The notes under the pieces were generated by a model that was not told where the DNA came from, made no database searches, and was given only the letters and a program-made list of their open reading frames with translations. Below, piece after piece: positions 13,747 to 22,312 of a stretch of 34,544 bases of DNA; within the stretch, counting starts at the first letter, position 1, and each line of letters starts with the position of its first letter. The position numbers and the translations under genes are program-made. The DNA comes from Candidatus Altarchaeales archaeon WOR_SM1_SCG (GTDB lineage Archaea > Altiarchaeota > Altiarchaeia > IMC4 > WOR-SM1-SCG): contig MCBE01000033.1 of NCBI GenBank assembly GCA_001723845.1, positions 1 to 34,544 on the forward strand. The letters are read 5' to 3'.

Positions 13747-13775
13747 ATTGTTATAACAATAATTATTATTGTTAT
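13747..13775 (-). promoter_or_regulatory. Palindromic operator candidate at the head of the gene run
   Basis: ATTGTTATAACAAT at 13747-13760 is a perfect 14-bp palindrome. Its half-site ATTGTTAT occurs again at 13768-13775, exactly 21 bases away, that is two helical turns and the same face of the DNA. A TATA-like stretch lies just upstream in the minus-strand direction, so a bound protein would sit at or near the transcription start. The winged-helix protein encoded in this run is the obvious candidate ligand. Confidence 0.5.
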
Positions 13776-13980
13776 GTTATATATTAGGAAGTCATCCTTT
13801 AAAAAGGAAAAGCGAAAATATCTTTTTCGTTCGGTATGCAGAAATCTGATAACTGAAATATATATAATTTAGTTTATATAAAATTCTTTGATTTTTGCGG
13901 TAAAATTTCTGGAAAAATAAGAAAAATTGGCGAAAATGTCAAAATTTTAATTTAAATTTTAAAATTAGTGAAGAAAATCA

Positions 13981-14057
13981 GTGAGTTGCAAATATAGTTG
14001 CAACTCGCTTCGGGGGAAGAGGTTTAGAAAGGAGAGGGGGCGGTAGCCCCCATCTCC
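13981..14057 (+). repeat. Two-hairpin element, right copy bracketing the gene run
   Basis: GAGTTGCAA (13983-13991) pairs perfectly with TTGCAACTC (13998-14006). A second stem joins GGAGAGGGGGC (14031-14041) with GCCCCCATCTCC (14046-14057), with one bulged base and a GGTA loop, followed by TTCTTTTT. The order and spacing match the element at 6218-6300 in opposite orientation, with the TTGCAACTC hairpins of both copies facing the gene run. Confidence 0.7.
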
Positions 14058-14145
14058 TTCTTTTTCAATCAAAATTGATAAAAAATTGATAAATCGAAAA
14101 GTTACCAAAATTTTTATTATTTCAATTGAATCTTAATTTTAATGT

Positions 14146-15300
14146 ATGAATCACAATACTGTCATCGTCAGGTACGGCGAGATTTTTTTAAAGAGCGACT
14201 ATGTCAGGAAAAAATTTGAAAACAAATTAATTGAAAATCTTGTACTGAAATTAAAAAATAAAAATCTTTCCCATAAAATTATTAAAAAAAGACATCGGCT
14301 TTATATTGAATCGGATGATGAAAGAAACATAGAAAGAATTGCACAAGAAGTTAAAGATGTCTTTGGAATTGTTTCCGTAAGTCCTGCAATAAAGACAGGT
14401 GCGGAAATGGAAAAAATCGCAGATATTGCCGTGAATTTTTCAAAAAATTTAATTAATTCAAATAATTCTTTTGCCGTAAGAACTCACAGAACGGGAAACC
14501 ACGAGTTCTCAAGCATGGATGTTGACCGGGAAATCGGTGCAAAAATCCTGGAAGAAACATGCTCAAAGGTTGATTTGACAAATCCTGATAGGGTAATTTT
14601 CATTGAAATACAGGATGATTGCGCATTTATCTTTGATGAGAAAATTAAAGGCACGGGCGGCATGCCTTACGGGACACAGGGAAGGGCAGTTGCTTTAATA
14701 TCGGGCGGGATTGATTCTCCAGCGGCAGGTTTTATGATGATGAGGCGGGGATGTGAATTGTCTGTTGTTCACTTCGGGAATGAAATTGACGAGATAATTA
14801 AAAAACTGGAAAATTATTCTGTTCATAAAATTAAAATTTATAATATTGAAAGGGAAATTTTCAATGAAATCCTGGGTGAAATTTCAAAGGTTGCGGGGAA
14901 ATATACCTGTGTTGTCTGCAAAAGAATGATGTTAAAATTCGCGGGAAAAATTGCAGAAGCCACAAACGCGAAAGGAATTGTAATGGGCGACAGTTTAGGG
15001 CAGGTCGCAAGCCAGACGCTTGATAATTTAATGGTTGTAAATTCTGCCGCATCCTACCCGGTATATCGCCCGCTGATCGGGATGGATAAAGAAGATATTG
15101 TGCAAATCGCAAAAAAAATCGGGACTTATGAATTGCAGAGCAAGGAAGGATGTACATTTACGCCGAAGAAGCCGTCAACTTCCGCTGATTTAAGAAAAAT
15201 TGAGGAGATTGAAAATGAAATCGGGATTGATGAGTTGATTGAAAAATTTATGAAAAATTTTATTCACAACTTAACTCCCATCAACCCCGCAATAGTATGA
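14146..15300 (+). CDS. thiI: tRNA 4-thiouridine synthetase ThiI (archaeal type)
   Basis: A 384-residue enzyme expected to thiolate uridine-8 of tRNA. Residues ~1-170 are the N-terminal ferredoxin-like and THUMP RNA-binding part ([12 protein letters not shown] at the start). The adenylating PP-loop is SGGIDS at 186-191. There is no rhodanese domain, so the bacterial persulfide cysteine is absent. Instead C255 and C258 (KYTCVVCK) and C336 (EGCTF) match the three cysteines that bind an iron-sulfur cluster in methanogen ThiI, which uses sulfide more directly. Its last 37 bases overlap the 3' end of trpB on the opposite strand. The ATG has an AT-rich stretch ~27 bases upstream and no Shine-Dalgarno sequence. 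Confidence 0.93.
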   Translation: MNHNTVIVRYGEIFLKSDYVRKKFENKLIENLVLKLKNKNLSHKIIKKRHRLYIESDDERNIERIAQEVKDVFGIVSVSPAIKTGAEMEKIADIAVNFSKNLINSNNSFAVRTHRTGNHEFSSMDVDREIGAKILEETCSKVDLTNPDRVIFIEIQDDCAFIFDEKIKGTGGMPYGTQGRAVALISGGIDSPAAGFMMMRRGCELSVVHFGNEIDEIIKKLENYSVHKIKIYNIEREIFNEILGEISKVAGKYTCVVCKRMMLKFAGKIAEATNAKGIVMGDSLGQVASQTLDNLMVVNSAASYPVYRPLIGMDKEDIVQIAKKIGTYELQSKEGCTFTPKKPSTSADLRKIEEIENEIGIDELIEKFMKNFIHNLTPINPAIV

Positions 15301-16433
15301 ACATCCTTATCTCCCCTGCCTGACAGGTTTATAACCAGAACATCATTTTTTGAATAATTCTTTGCAATCTTCATTACATGAGCAACAGCATGCGCGGACT
15401 CAAGTGCAGGGATAATTCCTTCAAGTTCGCAAAGTGTCCGAAAAGCATTTAATGCCTCATCGTCTGTTGCATTAAAAACCTTCAAGCGTCCTTTTTTATA
15501 AAGGTCGGCAAGTTCAGGTCCCACGCCGGGGTAATCCAGCCCTGCCGAAACGCTGTGCGAGATTTGAATCTGCCCGTATTTATCCTGGAGCAGTTTCGTG
15601 TGCATGCCGTGAAGCACGCCGTTTTTTCCCGCATACAACGATGCCCCGTGTTTTCCTGTTTCAACTCCATGCCCGCCTGCTTCAACGCCGTGAAGTTCAA
15701 CCTCGTCATCAATAAAATTATAAAAAATTCCCATTGCATTGCTTCCTCCCCCGACGCATGCAACAATTGCATCGGGAAGATTTCCCTCTGCTTTTAGTAC
15801 CTGCTCTTTTGTTTCAATGCCGATTATTTTTTGAAATTCCCTGACAATCAAAGGATACGGGTGCGGACCGACAACGCTTCCGATTAAATAATATGTATCG
15901 CGGACATTTGCAACCCAGTCGCGCATTGCTTCATTTATCGCGTCCTTAAGTGTCTGCGAGCCGGAATAAACAGTAATTACTTTCGCACCCATGAGTTCCA
16001 TCCTGAAAACATTTAATTTCTGCCTTTCAACATCCTCGGAACCCATATAGACCTCAATATCAAGGTTTAAAGCAGCACCTGCAATTGCCGTTGCAACCCC
16101 GTGCTGTCCTGCACCTGTTTCCGCTATAAGCCGTTTTTTACCCATCTTTTTTGCAAGAAGCGCCTGACCTAATGTATTGTTTAATTTATGCGCCCCCCCG
16201 TGAACAAGGTCTTCTCTTTTTAAATAAATTTTTGCCCCGAGTTCTTTTGAGAGATTTTTTGCATAATAGAGGGGTGTTGGTCTTCCCGCGAATTTTTCAA
16301 GATATGCTCCCAGTTCCCCTGTGAAATCATCGCGGTTTGAAATTTTATTGAATGATTCCTCCAATTCCGAGAGTGCATACATCAGCACTTCAGGTGCGAA
16401 CTGCCCGCCGTAGTCGCCGAATTTTGTATTCAT
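15264..16433 (-). CDS. trpB: Tryptophan synthase beta chain
   Basis: A 389-residue PLP enzyme that condenses indole with serine. The PLP lysine is K83 in [13 protein letters not shown], the catalytic glutamate region is ETGAGQHG (~105-112), and the phosphate-binding GGGSNA is at 228-233. The C terminus carries the usual [10 protein letters not shown]. The sequence is of the classical TrpB1 type that works with TrpA, and a trpA gene occurs ~13 kb away on the other strand. No other trp genes are in the window, so the pathway is dispersed. The 3' end overlaps that of thiI by 37 bases in convergent orientation. Confidence 0.96.
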   Translation of the reverse strand: MNTKFGDYGGQFAPEVLMYALSELEESFNKISNRDDFTGELGAYLEKFAGRPTPLYYAKNLSKELGAKIYLKREDLVHGGAHKLNNTLGQALLAKKMGKKRLIAETGAGQHGVATAIAGAALNLDIEVYMGSEDVERQKLNVFRMELMGAKVITVYSGSQTLKDAINEAMRDWVANVRDTYYLIGSVVGPHPYPLIVREFQKIIGIETKEQVLKAEGNLPDAIVACVGGGSNAMGIFYNFIDDEVELHGVEAGGHGVETGKHGASLYAGKNGVLHGMHTKLLQDKYGQIQISHSVSAGLDYPGVGPELADLYKKGRLKVFNATDDEALNAFRTLCELEGIIPALESAHAVAHVMKIAKNYSKNDVLVINLSGRGDKDVHTIAGLMGVKL

Positions 16434-16461
16434 TTTTTTAATTTTTTAATTTTATATGAAT

Positions 16462-16914
16462 TTATTTCCAGACAACCATCCCCTGATTGTTTATCCCCTC
16501 CAATTTATCTGAAAAAGTTACATAATCCTCTTCTATTTCTTTTTTGAGATAGGGGTCAAAATAAACCACCCCCTTAGGCGAATATCCGTTTACGATAACC
16601 GAATGTAATGTTTTTGTGTTTTCAATGTATGCAGGATAAATCCATATAATCACCGGAATTTCCCGGGACACAAAATTAAATATATTATTTAAACTAAGAG
16701 TAATCCTTGAACAGTTAAACCCAAGTTCTTTAACCCCCTTTTCCGCGTTTTCCGGCTTTGTGCCGAACAGTGTGGTTTTGCAGAGTCCTGCTATTTTTTG
16801 TTCATCAAGTTTTTTACCCAGGAGTTCAAGACAGATTCTGATGCATGCAGGTAAGCAAGTCCATCTTTTTTCTTGTTTGCGGTGGGGTTTTGTTATGTGT
16901 TTCTCTTTTATCAT
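16462..16914 (-). CDS. C39-like papain-fold cysteine peptidase
   Basis: A 150-residue protein with the layout of a minimal peptidase C39/papain-like domain: an oxyanion-type Q14 ahead of catalytic C20 in RWTCLPACIRI, H104 in TLHSVIVNGY, and D120 in VVYFDPY. It lacks a signal peptide and TM helices, and no ABC exporter or peptide substrate gene is adjacent, so it is unlikely to be a bacteriocin-processing unit. It lies between trpB and the AbrB-REC gene on the same strand with short gaps. A second member of this fold is encoded at 32310-32789, in the cassette near trpA. Confidence 0.65.
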   Translation of the reverse strand: MIKEKHITKPHRKQEKRWTCLPACIRICLELLGKKLDEQKIAGLCKTTLFGTKPENAEKGVKELGFNCSRITLSLNNIFNFVSREIPVIIWIYPAYIENTKTLHSVIVNGYSPKGVVYFDPYLKKEIEEDYVTFSDKLEGINNQGMVVWK

Positions 16915-16932
16915 CTTTTGATTTCAAGTACA

Positions 16933-17739
16933 CTAAAAAGCTATTTTTCTCTTTTTTATATTCTTTTTTATTTTGTATAAAAATTCATCATCATTGAGAT
17001 TCATTTTGCTAATATAATCTACAGCACCTGCTTTAATACTATCCTTACGAGCATCAGGATCGTCTCTGATTGAAAACATCACTATTGGCGTATCTTTTGT
17101 TTCAGGACTTTGTTTTAACAATCTACAAATACGAATACCCTCATTACTTGGATCATGACCGGGCATTATTATATCTAATAATATCAAATCACAATTTTCT
17201 TCTTTAGCCATTTTTAAAATTTTAGATTCGTCTATAACGTGGCTCATCCTCATACAACGTATAGAATAATCTTCTCCTTGTTTCTCCAACATGCTTCGCG
17301 CTACTTGAAGCCATTTTTCCTCATCATCTATTACTAATACTTTCTTCTTATGTTCCAGTATTTCCTCTGCTCTTTTCAACATATCTTCTTCATTACCTGA
17401 TTTCTCCGGAATAAAATGCCCTTCAGCAGTAAAATAAACATCGCCAACAACATCTCCGGTATATATTTTTATCGGCACCTTCCAGATTTTCTCTCTTTTC
17501 AAAAATTTGATGTCTCCGATGCCGACGGCATCGCCGAGATTTTCCAATGAATACAAAATTGCTTTTTTCTCAATTGCTTTCATTGTTAATTTTTCAGGGT
17601 AAATTTTAATTAGAGAGTCCCCTATTTCAACCTTCATGGGTGTTCCTTCGGTTATTCCTGATTCTTCCAATAAAGTTGATGGGATACTCAACCCGCCTTT
17701 CTTTCCCAGAAAAACTTCTTTTATGGTAGTTGCAGCCAT
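16933..17739 (-). CDS. AbrB-type DNA-binding domain fused to a response-regulator receiver
   Basis: A 268-residue protein. Residues ~8-52 are a SpoVT/AbrB swapped-hairpin domain (LGKKGGLSIPSTLLEESGI...VEIGDSLIKIYP). Residues ~55-115 form a small alpha/beta module with KIWKVPIKIYTGDVVGDVYF, PepSY-like in pattern. Residues ~132-262 are a REC receiver with acidic D138 and D139, phospho-acceptor D189 in LILLDIIMPG, S223 and K245, so phosphorylation should be possible. No histidine kinase is encoded in the window. Receivers are normally joined to HTH or enzymatic outputs; an N-terminal AbrB output is uncommon. It probably links a kinase signal to AbrB-type transcription control. Confidence 0.8.
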   Translation of the reverse strand: MAATTIKEVFLGKKGGLSIPSTLLEESGITEGTPMKVEIGDSLIKIYPEKLTMKAIEKKAILYSLENLGDAVGIGDIKFLKREKIWKVPIKIYTGDVVGDVYFTAEGHFIPEKSGNEEDMLKRAEEILEHKKKVLVIDDEEKWLQVARSMLEKQGEDYSIRCMRMSHVIDESKILKMAKEENCDLILLDIIMPGHDPSNEGIRICRLLKQSPETKDTPIVMFSIRDDPDARKDSIKAGAVDYISKMNLNDDEFLYKIKKNIKKRKIAF

Positions 17740-17788
17740 TACATAAATAAATTATATTTTTACTTAATTTAAATATTATTTTTCAATA

Positions 17789-18406
17789 TCAATATCTGTA
17801 AACATTCCCGTATTCATCATACTCGTAAAGCGGTCCTGACCTTTTCCTGAAGTAATAACCGCAGATTACTCCTGCAACAATGCCCCCGAGATGGGCGCTG
17901 TTTGCAACATTTGCGATGCCCCCGAATATAAACATTGCAAAAAAGAACGCCACCACAACTGCTACGGGAAGTGTAATCGGGACAGGGAACGGAAACAAAT
18001 AAATCCTCTGGTCCGGACGAAGAATTGCAAGAGCAGTGAATATTCCGAAAATTGCACCCGATGCACCGATTGCTGTTGCATGATGACCTAAAAGCAAAAC
18101 ATCCCATAATATGAAAAATATTCCTCCCATAATGCCGCCTGCAAGATATGTCAATAAATATCTCTTTGCCCCGAGTATTGATTCAATGTACTGCCCGATG
18201 AAAAATAACGCTAACATATTAAAGAAAATGTGCCAGAGCGAGTAGTGCGTAAACATTGATGTTACAAAAGTCCACGGGAGTAAAAGTTGAAGTGCAAGCA
18301 AGTTAATTAAACCGGGCAGGATATGCACTGACAGAAAGATGAGCATGTTAATTATAATAATTATCATTGTAATATTCAGGTTCATTCCAAAGAAGTTTCT
18401 GTTCAT
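17789..18406 (-). CDS. Rhomboid-family intramembrane serine protease
   Basis: A 205-residue polytopic protein of about six TM helices. The rhomboid catalytic dyad is visible: S116 in GASGAIFG and H172 in NSAHLGGIVAG. The HxxxN element (H59, N63 in HIFFNM) stabilises the oxyanion. The short charged C-terminal tail (KRSGPLYEYDEYGNVYRY) is soluble. Rhomboids cleave membrane proteins near their TM segments; possible substrates here include the single-pass proteins of the 6.4-13.7 kb run, but nothing in the sequence ties them together. The gene stands alone between the AbrB-REC gene and a repeat-filled gap. Confidence 0.92.
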   Translation of the reverse strand: MNRNFFGMNLNITMIIIIINMLIFLSVHILPGLINLLALQLLLPWTFVTSMFTHYSLWHIFFNMLALFFIGQYIESILGAKRYLLTYLAGGIMGGIFFILWDVLLLGHHATAIGASGAIFGIFTALAILRPDQRIYLFPFPVPITLPVAVVVAFFFAMFIFGGIANVANSAHLGGIVAGVICGYYFRKRSGPLYEYDEYGNVYRY

Positions 18407-18488
18407 TTTTGTGCTTTAATTTAAATTAAAATTCAATTGTATTAAGAATTTTATTTTTATCAGAACTCATGTTAATTTTATTAAAATT

Positions 18489-18632
18489 CTAAGTGTATTG
18501 GAGCATTTCCGAGTTATACGAGGATTTACGAGTCATACGAGTAAATGCTTGAACGAAGTGAAAGGAAATATTGCGAGTGGTAACGAAGCATAAAGCGGAA
18601 ATACGCTGGCGCTCGTCGGGAGCCGCCCGACA
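18489..18632 (+). repeat. Composite dispersed repeat (two-hairpin element split by a second repeat)
   Basis: The outer parts, AAGTGTATTGGAGC at the left and AGCGGAAATACGCT...TCGTCGGGAGC...CCCGAC at the right, align with the reverse complement of 22086-22150. Between them lie ~90 extra bases that include CATTTCCGAGTTATACGAGG and GCTTGAACGAAGTGAAA, the blocks found alone at 3152-3200. The right end forms a GTCGGG/CCCGAC hairpin. It occupies most of the gap before the QueE-like gene; no gene is seen in it. Confidence 0.65.
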
Positions 18633-18679
18633 TTTAAATTAAATTTCAGAAATATTAATGAATTAAAATATCAATAAAA

Positions 18680-19402
18680 TTACAGCACCCCCATGAGTTT
18701 ATGCACCTGCGGGACAATTCTTACATCCGATAAATATTTACCGCAGGCATCTGCCAAATTTAAAATTTTTTTTACACCCGGCTTTTCTTTTACTTCGCCG
18801 TGTGGGGTTACGGGCTGTAAAATTAGGGGAACATCAAGGTCATGGTTTTTAAGGTCCTTTGCAACTTTTTCAATCGTTTTACTTTCCGTTCCCGGAAGCA
18901 CGACAATTTTTACAAACAAATTTTTGTCTTTCAGGATTTTTAATGTCTCAATTGAATTTTCATAAAATTCAGGATAATCAATTTTTATATCCGCCGCGAC
19001 AAAATCAACGCAGGTCTTAATTTTTTTTGCATTTTTTGGAAGTGTGGAGTTTGTTTCAAGGTAGAGGGGAATATCAACAAAATTTTTCAGTTCTTTTATG
19101 AAACCGGGGTAAAGCAGCGGCTCTCCTCCGGTAAGCGTTATTGAGTGAAGGTCGTATGTTTTCAAATTCAGAATAATTTCCGAAATATTTTCATCGGAAA
19201 GAGGATTCTTAATTTTTTTAAAATTTTCGCTTCCCGGCTTCGTTTCAACATTACAGTATCCCGGTAAATCCCTTGAAGGCGTATCGCAATAGATACAGTT
19301 CAGATTGCAGAGGGGAAATCTTATAAAAATTTGACGCACCCCCGTATATATTCCTTCTCCCTGTGTGCTTGAGAAAATCTCGCGAATGTGTTCTTTTTGC
19401 AT
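18680..19402 (-). CDS. queE: 7-carboxy-7-deazaguanine synthase-like radical SAM enzyme
   Basis: A 240-residue radical SAM protein. The N terminus reads IREIFSSTQGEGIYTGVRQIFIRF, the QueE-type substrate and SAM region, followed by the CxxxCxxC cluster motif (CNLNCIYC, ~32-39). TLTGGEPLLYP (~89-99) is the SAM-binding GGE motif. QueE converts 6-carboxytetrahydropterin to 7-carboxy-7-deazaguanine, the precursor of preQ0, which TgtA inserts into tRNA on the way to archaeosine. It is six bases downstream of the HEAT-repeat gene on the same strand and probably co-transcribed. The symbol is by family pattern; some QueE-like proteins differ in substrate. Confidence 0.88.
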   Translation of the reverse strand: MQKEHIREIFSSTQGEGIYTGVRQIFIRFPLCNLNCIYCDTPSRDLPGYCNVETKPGSENFKKIKNPLSDENISEIILNLKTYDLHSITLTGGEPLLYPGFIKELKNFVDIPLYLETNSTLPKNAKKIKTCVDFVAADIKIDYPEFYENSIETLKILKDKNLFVKIVVLPGTESKTIEKVAKDLKNHDLDVPLILQPVTPHGEVKEKPGVKKILNLADACGKYLSDVRIVPQVHKLMGVL

Positions 19403-19408
19403 TGTTTA

Positions 19409-21853
19409 TTACTTTAGATAGGTATATGCCTCTTTCATGTCTCTCGGGATAATTAATTTTAATCTTTTAAGCGCGTGTCTTGCAGAATCACTCACCGTAC
19501 GGTTGGAATCCCTGCATAATTTAATAACAATTTCAATAACTTCCCTGTTCCTTTCATTCGGGATTACCATTGTAAGACCCCCGATGGCACGAACAGAAGC
19601 GTCTCTTACGCTCCAGTCCTCGTCCCCTGCTAATTTTAATAATGAAACGAGTAATTGTTCTTTCATGTCCCTTGGTATTATGTTTCGGAGCTGCCCCTGT
19701 GCCCATGCGGCGGAATGCCTGACTGTCCACTGGCGGTCATTGGTTAATTTCAATAAACTTTCAGAGACCTCGCGCTTCGCATCCTCATGCACGAAACCTA
19801 CAAATTTACCAAGGGCAAGCGCGGCAGGACCCCTTACATTCCAGTCGGAGTCACCCGTTAACCTGATAAGTCCTTTTATAACACTTTCCATCATATCGGC
19901 AGGAATATCATCTTTCAGTTTCCCTATTGTAAGTGCAACATGCCCCCGTACATTCGTATCCTCATCGCGGGATGCTGCAAATACCTTATTTATTATTATG
20001 TTTTTAAAACCCGCGGGTATTATACCCTGGTCTTCTAATTTTCCAAATGCCCAGATACTTCCGCCGCGAACATTCCAGTCCTTATCATCAATCGTTTTTA
20101 GTAATTCTGTGATTACTTTATCGCGCATGTCTACCGGTATAATATCTCTTAACTTTCCGACAGACCATACAGCATAACCGCGAACAATCCATGTTTCATC
20201 CCCTGTCATTTCCAGCAAGCGGCTTATAACTTTTTTACGCATCTCCTTCGGGATTACCCCGTCCATTTCCCCGATTGCCCATGCCGCAGGGCTTCTGACG
20301 GAAGGTTCAAAGTCCTGCGTTACCGCGAACAATTTTTCAGTGACCTCGTTTCTTTCAACATCACCTGATATGATTACGCTTAATTTACCAAGGGATTTCA
20401 CAGTATGCATCCTGACATACCAGTTATGGTAGCTGCTCAGTTCAAGCATGCGGTCTACGGCTTTATGCCGCAGGGCATAAGGTATTTTATCTTTCAGTTC
20501 CCCTAATGCCCACACAGCAGATGACTTGACATTAAGACCGACATCCTCGCTTAGACCCATCACAATTTTAACAATTTCCTGTCTTGCGGTTAAATCCTCG
20601 GGAAGCATGTTCTTCAAAGAACCAAGTGTTTGCGCAACCGAACTTCTAACCGCTTTATCCTTATCTTTGCTCAAAACCATTAATTTACCGACAATTACGG
20701 GCAGTTTATCCTTCGGGATGATTGCGCTTAACCTGTTGATGTTTTTAATTGCCAGGTTTTTTACATACCAGTCATCATCATAAAATAGTTCGGCTATCCG
20801 ATCAAAGAGAGCAGTTCTCATTTCCGGGGGAATTTCTTTAAAATTACCCAGTGCGTGAGTAGCATAACGCTTTACATCCAGCACGGGATCACGGGTCAGG
20901 GTTAATAATTTATTTAAAATTTTTGTGCGAATACTTCCAGGTACAATATTAACAAGGTCTGATGCCGCAATGACACATGATACCCTGATTTCAAAGTCCT
21001 TATCATTACTTAATTCCATAAGCAGGTCAATAATATCTTCAATAAGCCTCTCGGGAATAAAAACCGAGACGATGCCCAGGACCTCACACGCAGCCGCCCT
21101 TATTTCTTTATCCCCGTCTTTTGTAAGTTTTAATAAATTTTGCACAAATTCATCCTTTGCCTGCACGGGTATTGTTTTAAGCATACCTGAAAGTGATTTC
21201 GCGGCAGAAGCGCTGTCTGTCCAGTGCTCCTCTTCCGAGAGAATTAATAATTTATCAATTATTTGTTTTTGCGGTTCTGCAACTATCAAACCTTTTATTT
21301 TAGATATGGGAAATGAAGCGATTCTTTTTGAATATTCCTCTTCCTCCTCGCTTATTTCAAGCAGCCGCCGGACAACCTTCTTCATCATGCGCCCCGGGAC
21401 AGCGTCCTTTAAATTTCCAAGAGCAACGGCGGCAAATCCCCGCACATTCTGGTCAAAGTCCTTGCTCAAATCCAGCACCCTTTCTACAACTTTCACCTTG
21501 GCATTTGCGGGAATGCGGTTCCCCAGTTCTCCAAAAGAAATTGCTGCCGCGCTGCGAATTCCCCATTCCCTGTCATAACTTAACCTGATGAGACGCTCTG
21601 TTGCAACCCCCATCATACCTTCTGCAAAAATAACATCTTTTAACTGCCCGATACTGATTGCCGATGCATGCCTTACAATACTTTTTTTATCCTTGCTCGC
21701 ATTTATGATATTTTTTATTGTCTTTCTTCTCATCTCAAACGGGATTCTTGTTTTCAGTTCCCCGAGCGAGCGAATTGAAGATACGCGGACATACTCGTCG
21801 TGGTCATCCATTGATTTAAACAGTTTGTTTACATATAAACGCAGGTCTGTCAT
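19409..21853 (-). CDS. HEAT-repeat solenoid protein
   Basis: An 814-residue protein made almost entirely of about twenty ~39-residue HEAT-type repeats. Each unit follows the pattern DxDWxVRxxAAxALGxLxxxIPxxMxxxVIxxLLxLS. There is no signal peptide, TM segment or catalytic domain. Such solenoids act as scaffolds for protein partners; the PBS-lyase-type HEAT consensus (WxVRxxAAxALG) is seen throughout. It lies six bases upstream of the QueE-like gene on the same strand, which is the only contextual hint. The partner is unknown. The regularity suggests recent repeat expansion or strong structural constraint. Confidence 0.88.
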   Translation of the reverse strand: MTDLRLYVNKLFKSMDDHDEYVRVSSIRSLGELKTRIPFEMRRKTIKNIINASKDKKSIVRHASAISIGQLKDVIFAEGMMGVATERLIRLSYDREWGIRSAAAISFGELGNRIPANAKVKVVERVLDLSKDFDQNVRGFAAVALGNLKDAVPGRMMKKVVRRLLEISEEEEEYSKRIASFPISKIKGLIVAEPQKQIIDKLLILSEEEHWTDSASAAKSLSGMLKTIPVQAKDEFVQNLLKLTKDGDKEIRAAACEVLGIVSVFIPERLIEDIIDLLMELSNDKDFEIRVSCVIAASDLVNIVPGSIRTKILNKLLTLTRDPVLDVKRYATHALGNFKEIPPEMRTALFDRIAELFYDDDWYVKNLAIKNINRLSAIIPKDKLPVIVGKLMVLSKDKDKAVRSSVAQTLGSLKNMLPEDLTARQEIVKIVMGLSEDVGLNVKSSAVWALGELKDKIPYALRHKAVDRMLELSSYHNWYVRMHTVKSLGKLSVIISGDVERNEVTEKLFAVTQDFEPSVRSPAAWAIGEMDGVIPKEMRKKVISRLLEMTGDETWIVRGYAVWSVGKLRDIIPVDMRDKVITELLKTIDDKDWNVRGGSIWAFGKLEDQGIIPAGFKNIIINKVFAASRDEDTNVRGHVALTIGKLKDDIPADMMESVIKGLIRLTGDSDWNVRGPAALALGKFVGFVHEDAKREVSESLLKLTNDRQWTVRHSAAWAQGQLRNIIPRDMKEQLLVSLLKLAGDEDWSVRDASVRAIGGLTMVIPNERNREVIEIVIKLCRDSNRTVSDSARHALKRLKLIIPRDMKEAYTYLK

Positions 21854-22034
21854 TTTTGAGTCGTACTAAAAATATTGGGATAATGATTCTATTATATTAA
21901 ATATTAAGAATTTAAAGATTAATAAATCAAATTAATAAACAATTAATTCGGGCTCAATAAATTTAGTTTTGAGGGATTAGGGGTTAGTTGTTAGGGATTA
22001 GGGGTTGGTGGGCTGGAATTTTGATAATAATTTT
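21854..22034. other. AT-rich spacer and second G-rich stretch
   Basis: No gene is seen. A GGGATTAGGGGTTAGTTGTT-type stretch at about 21970-22012 resembles the array at 2877-2966 in a shorter, more degenerate form. It is followed by GAATTTTGATAATAATTTT (22015-22033), a block that recurs at 22147-22163 and, less exactly, at 22358-22379 and appears to mark the ends of a repeated segment. Confidence 0.55.
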
Positions 22035-22085
22035 TTAATTTTTGGTCTGTAGTATCTTCATCCTGCCCCGAGTCTCCATGTAAAG
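22035..22085 (-). pseudogene. Truncated copy of the 42-residue micro-gene
   Basis: The minus strand encodes LYMETRGRMKILQTKN and a stop. This aligns with the C terminus of the intact micro-ORF next door (LYLECMGRKKILRTK), with both DNA and residue conservation. Homology stops at the upstream edge, where the palindromic element at 22086-22133 begins, so the 5' two thirds are missing. Confidence 0.55.
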
Positions 22086-22150
22086 GTCGGGTCACGCTCC
22101 CGACGATAGCGGAGCGTATTTCCGCTACGCTCCAATACACTAAGGAATTT
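22086..22150 (-). repeat. Two-hairpin palindromic element, copy 1
   Basis: GTCGGG (22086-22091) pairs with CCCGAC (22099-22104), and GGAGCGTA (22111-22118) pairs perfectly with TACGCTCC (22126-22133). The element ends in ACACTAAGGAATTTT. Related elements lie at 22313-22360 and 18489-18632. The second-hairpin stem sequence differs between copies while pairing is kept, which looks like compensatory change. REP-like element is the nearest description. Confidence 0.65.
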
Positions 22151-22183
22151 TGATAATAATTTTAAATTTTATTTCAATTCAAT

Positions 22184-22312
22184 TTACTTGGTCCGGAGTA
22201 TCTTCTTCCTGCCCATACACTCCAGGTAAAGCAGTTCAACACCCTCGGATAACTTGTCTTTTAACGCGTCAGGGATCGGAAGTTCAAATGTTTCATAACT
22301 CTCCATGCCCAT
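22184..22312 (-). CDS. 42-residue micro-protein
   Basis: An intact ORF with ATG start encoding MGMESYETFELPIPDALKDK, then a C-terminal part reading LSEGVELLYLECMGRKKILR with TK at the end. It looks like a folded minidomain: an acidic helix region followed by a strand-like LLYLE and a basic KKILRTK tail. The truncated copy at 22035-22085 preserves the C-terminal residues with mostly conservative changes, which supports real coding. I do not recognise the family; a fragment of a larger protein is also possible. The ATG touches the edge of the palindromic element at 22313. Confidence 0.5.
   Translation of the reverse strand: MGMESYETFELPIPDALKDKLSEGVELLYLECMGRKKILRTK

Larger units (their letters stand above)
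13726..14145. other. Intergenic region between divergent gene run and thiI
   Basis: These 420 bases contain no supported gene. They hold the operator-like palindrome near 13747-13775, a TATA-like AATATATAAC near 13776-13785 read on the minus strand, AT-rich filler around 13800-13975, the right copy of the two-hairpin element, and a TTTTTATTA promoter-like stretch near 14112-14120 ahead of thiI. Confidence 0.55.

Noticed and set aside
16462-16914. Bacteriocin-processing system
   Set aside because: The C39-like peptidase has no ABC transporter, leader-peptide gene or immunity gene nearby.
19437-20177. 246-codon plus-strand frame in the HEAT gene
   Set aside because: Antisense shadow of regular HEAT-repeat codons, with no start signals or homology pattern.
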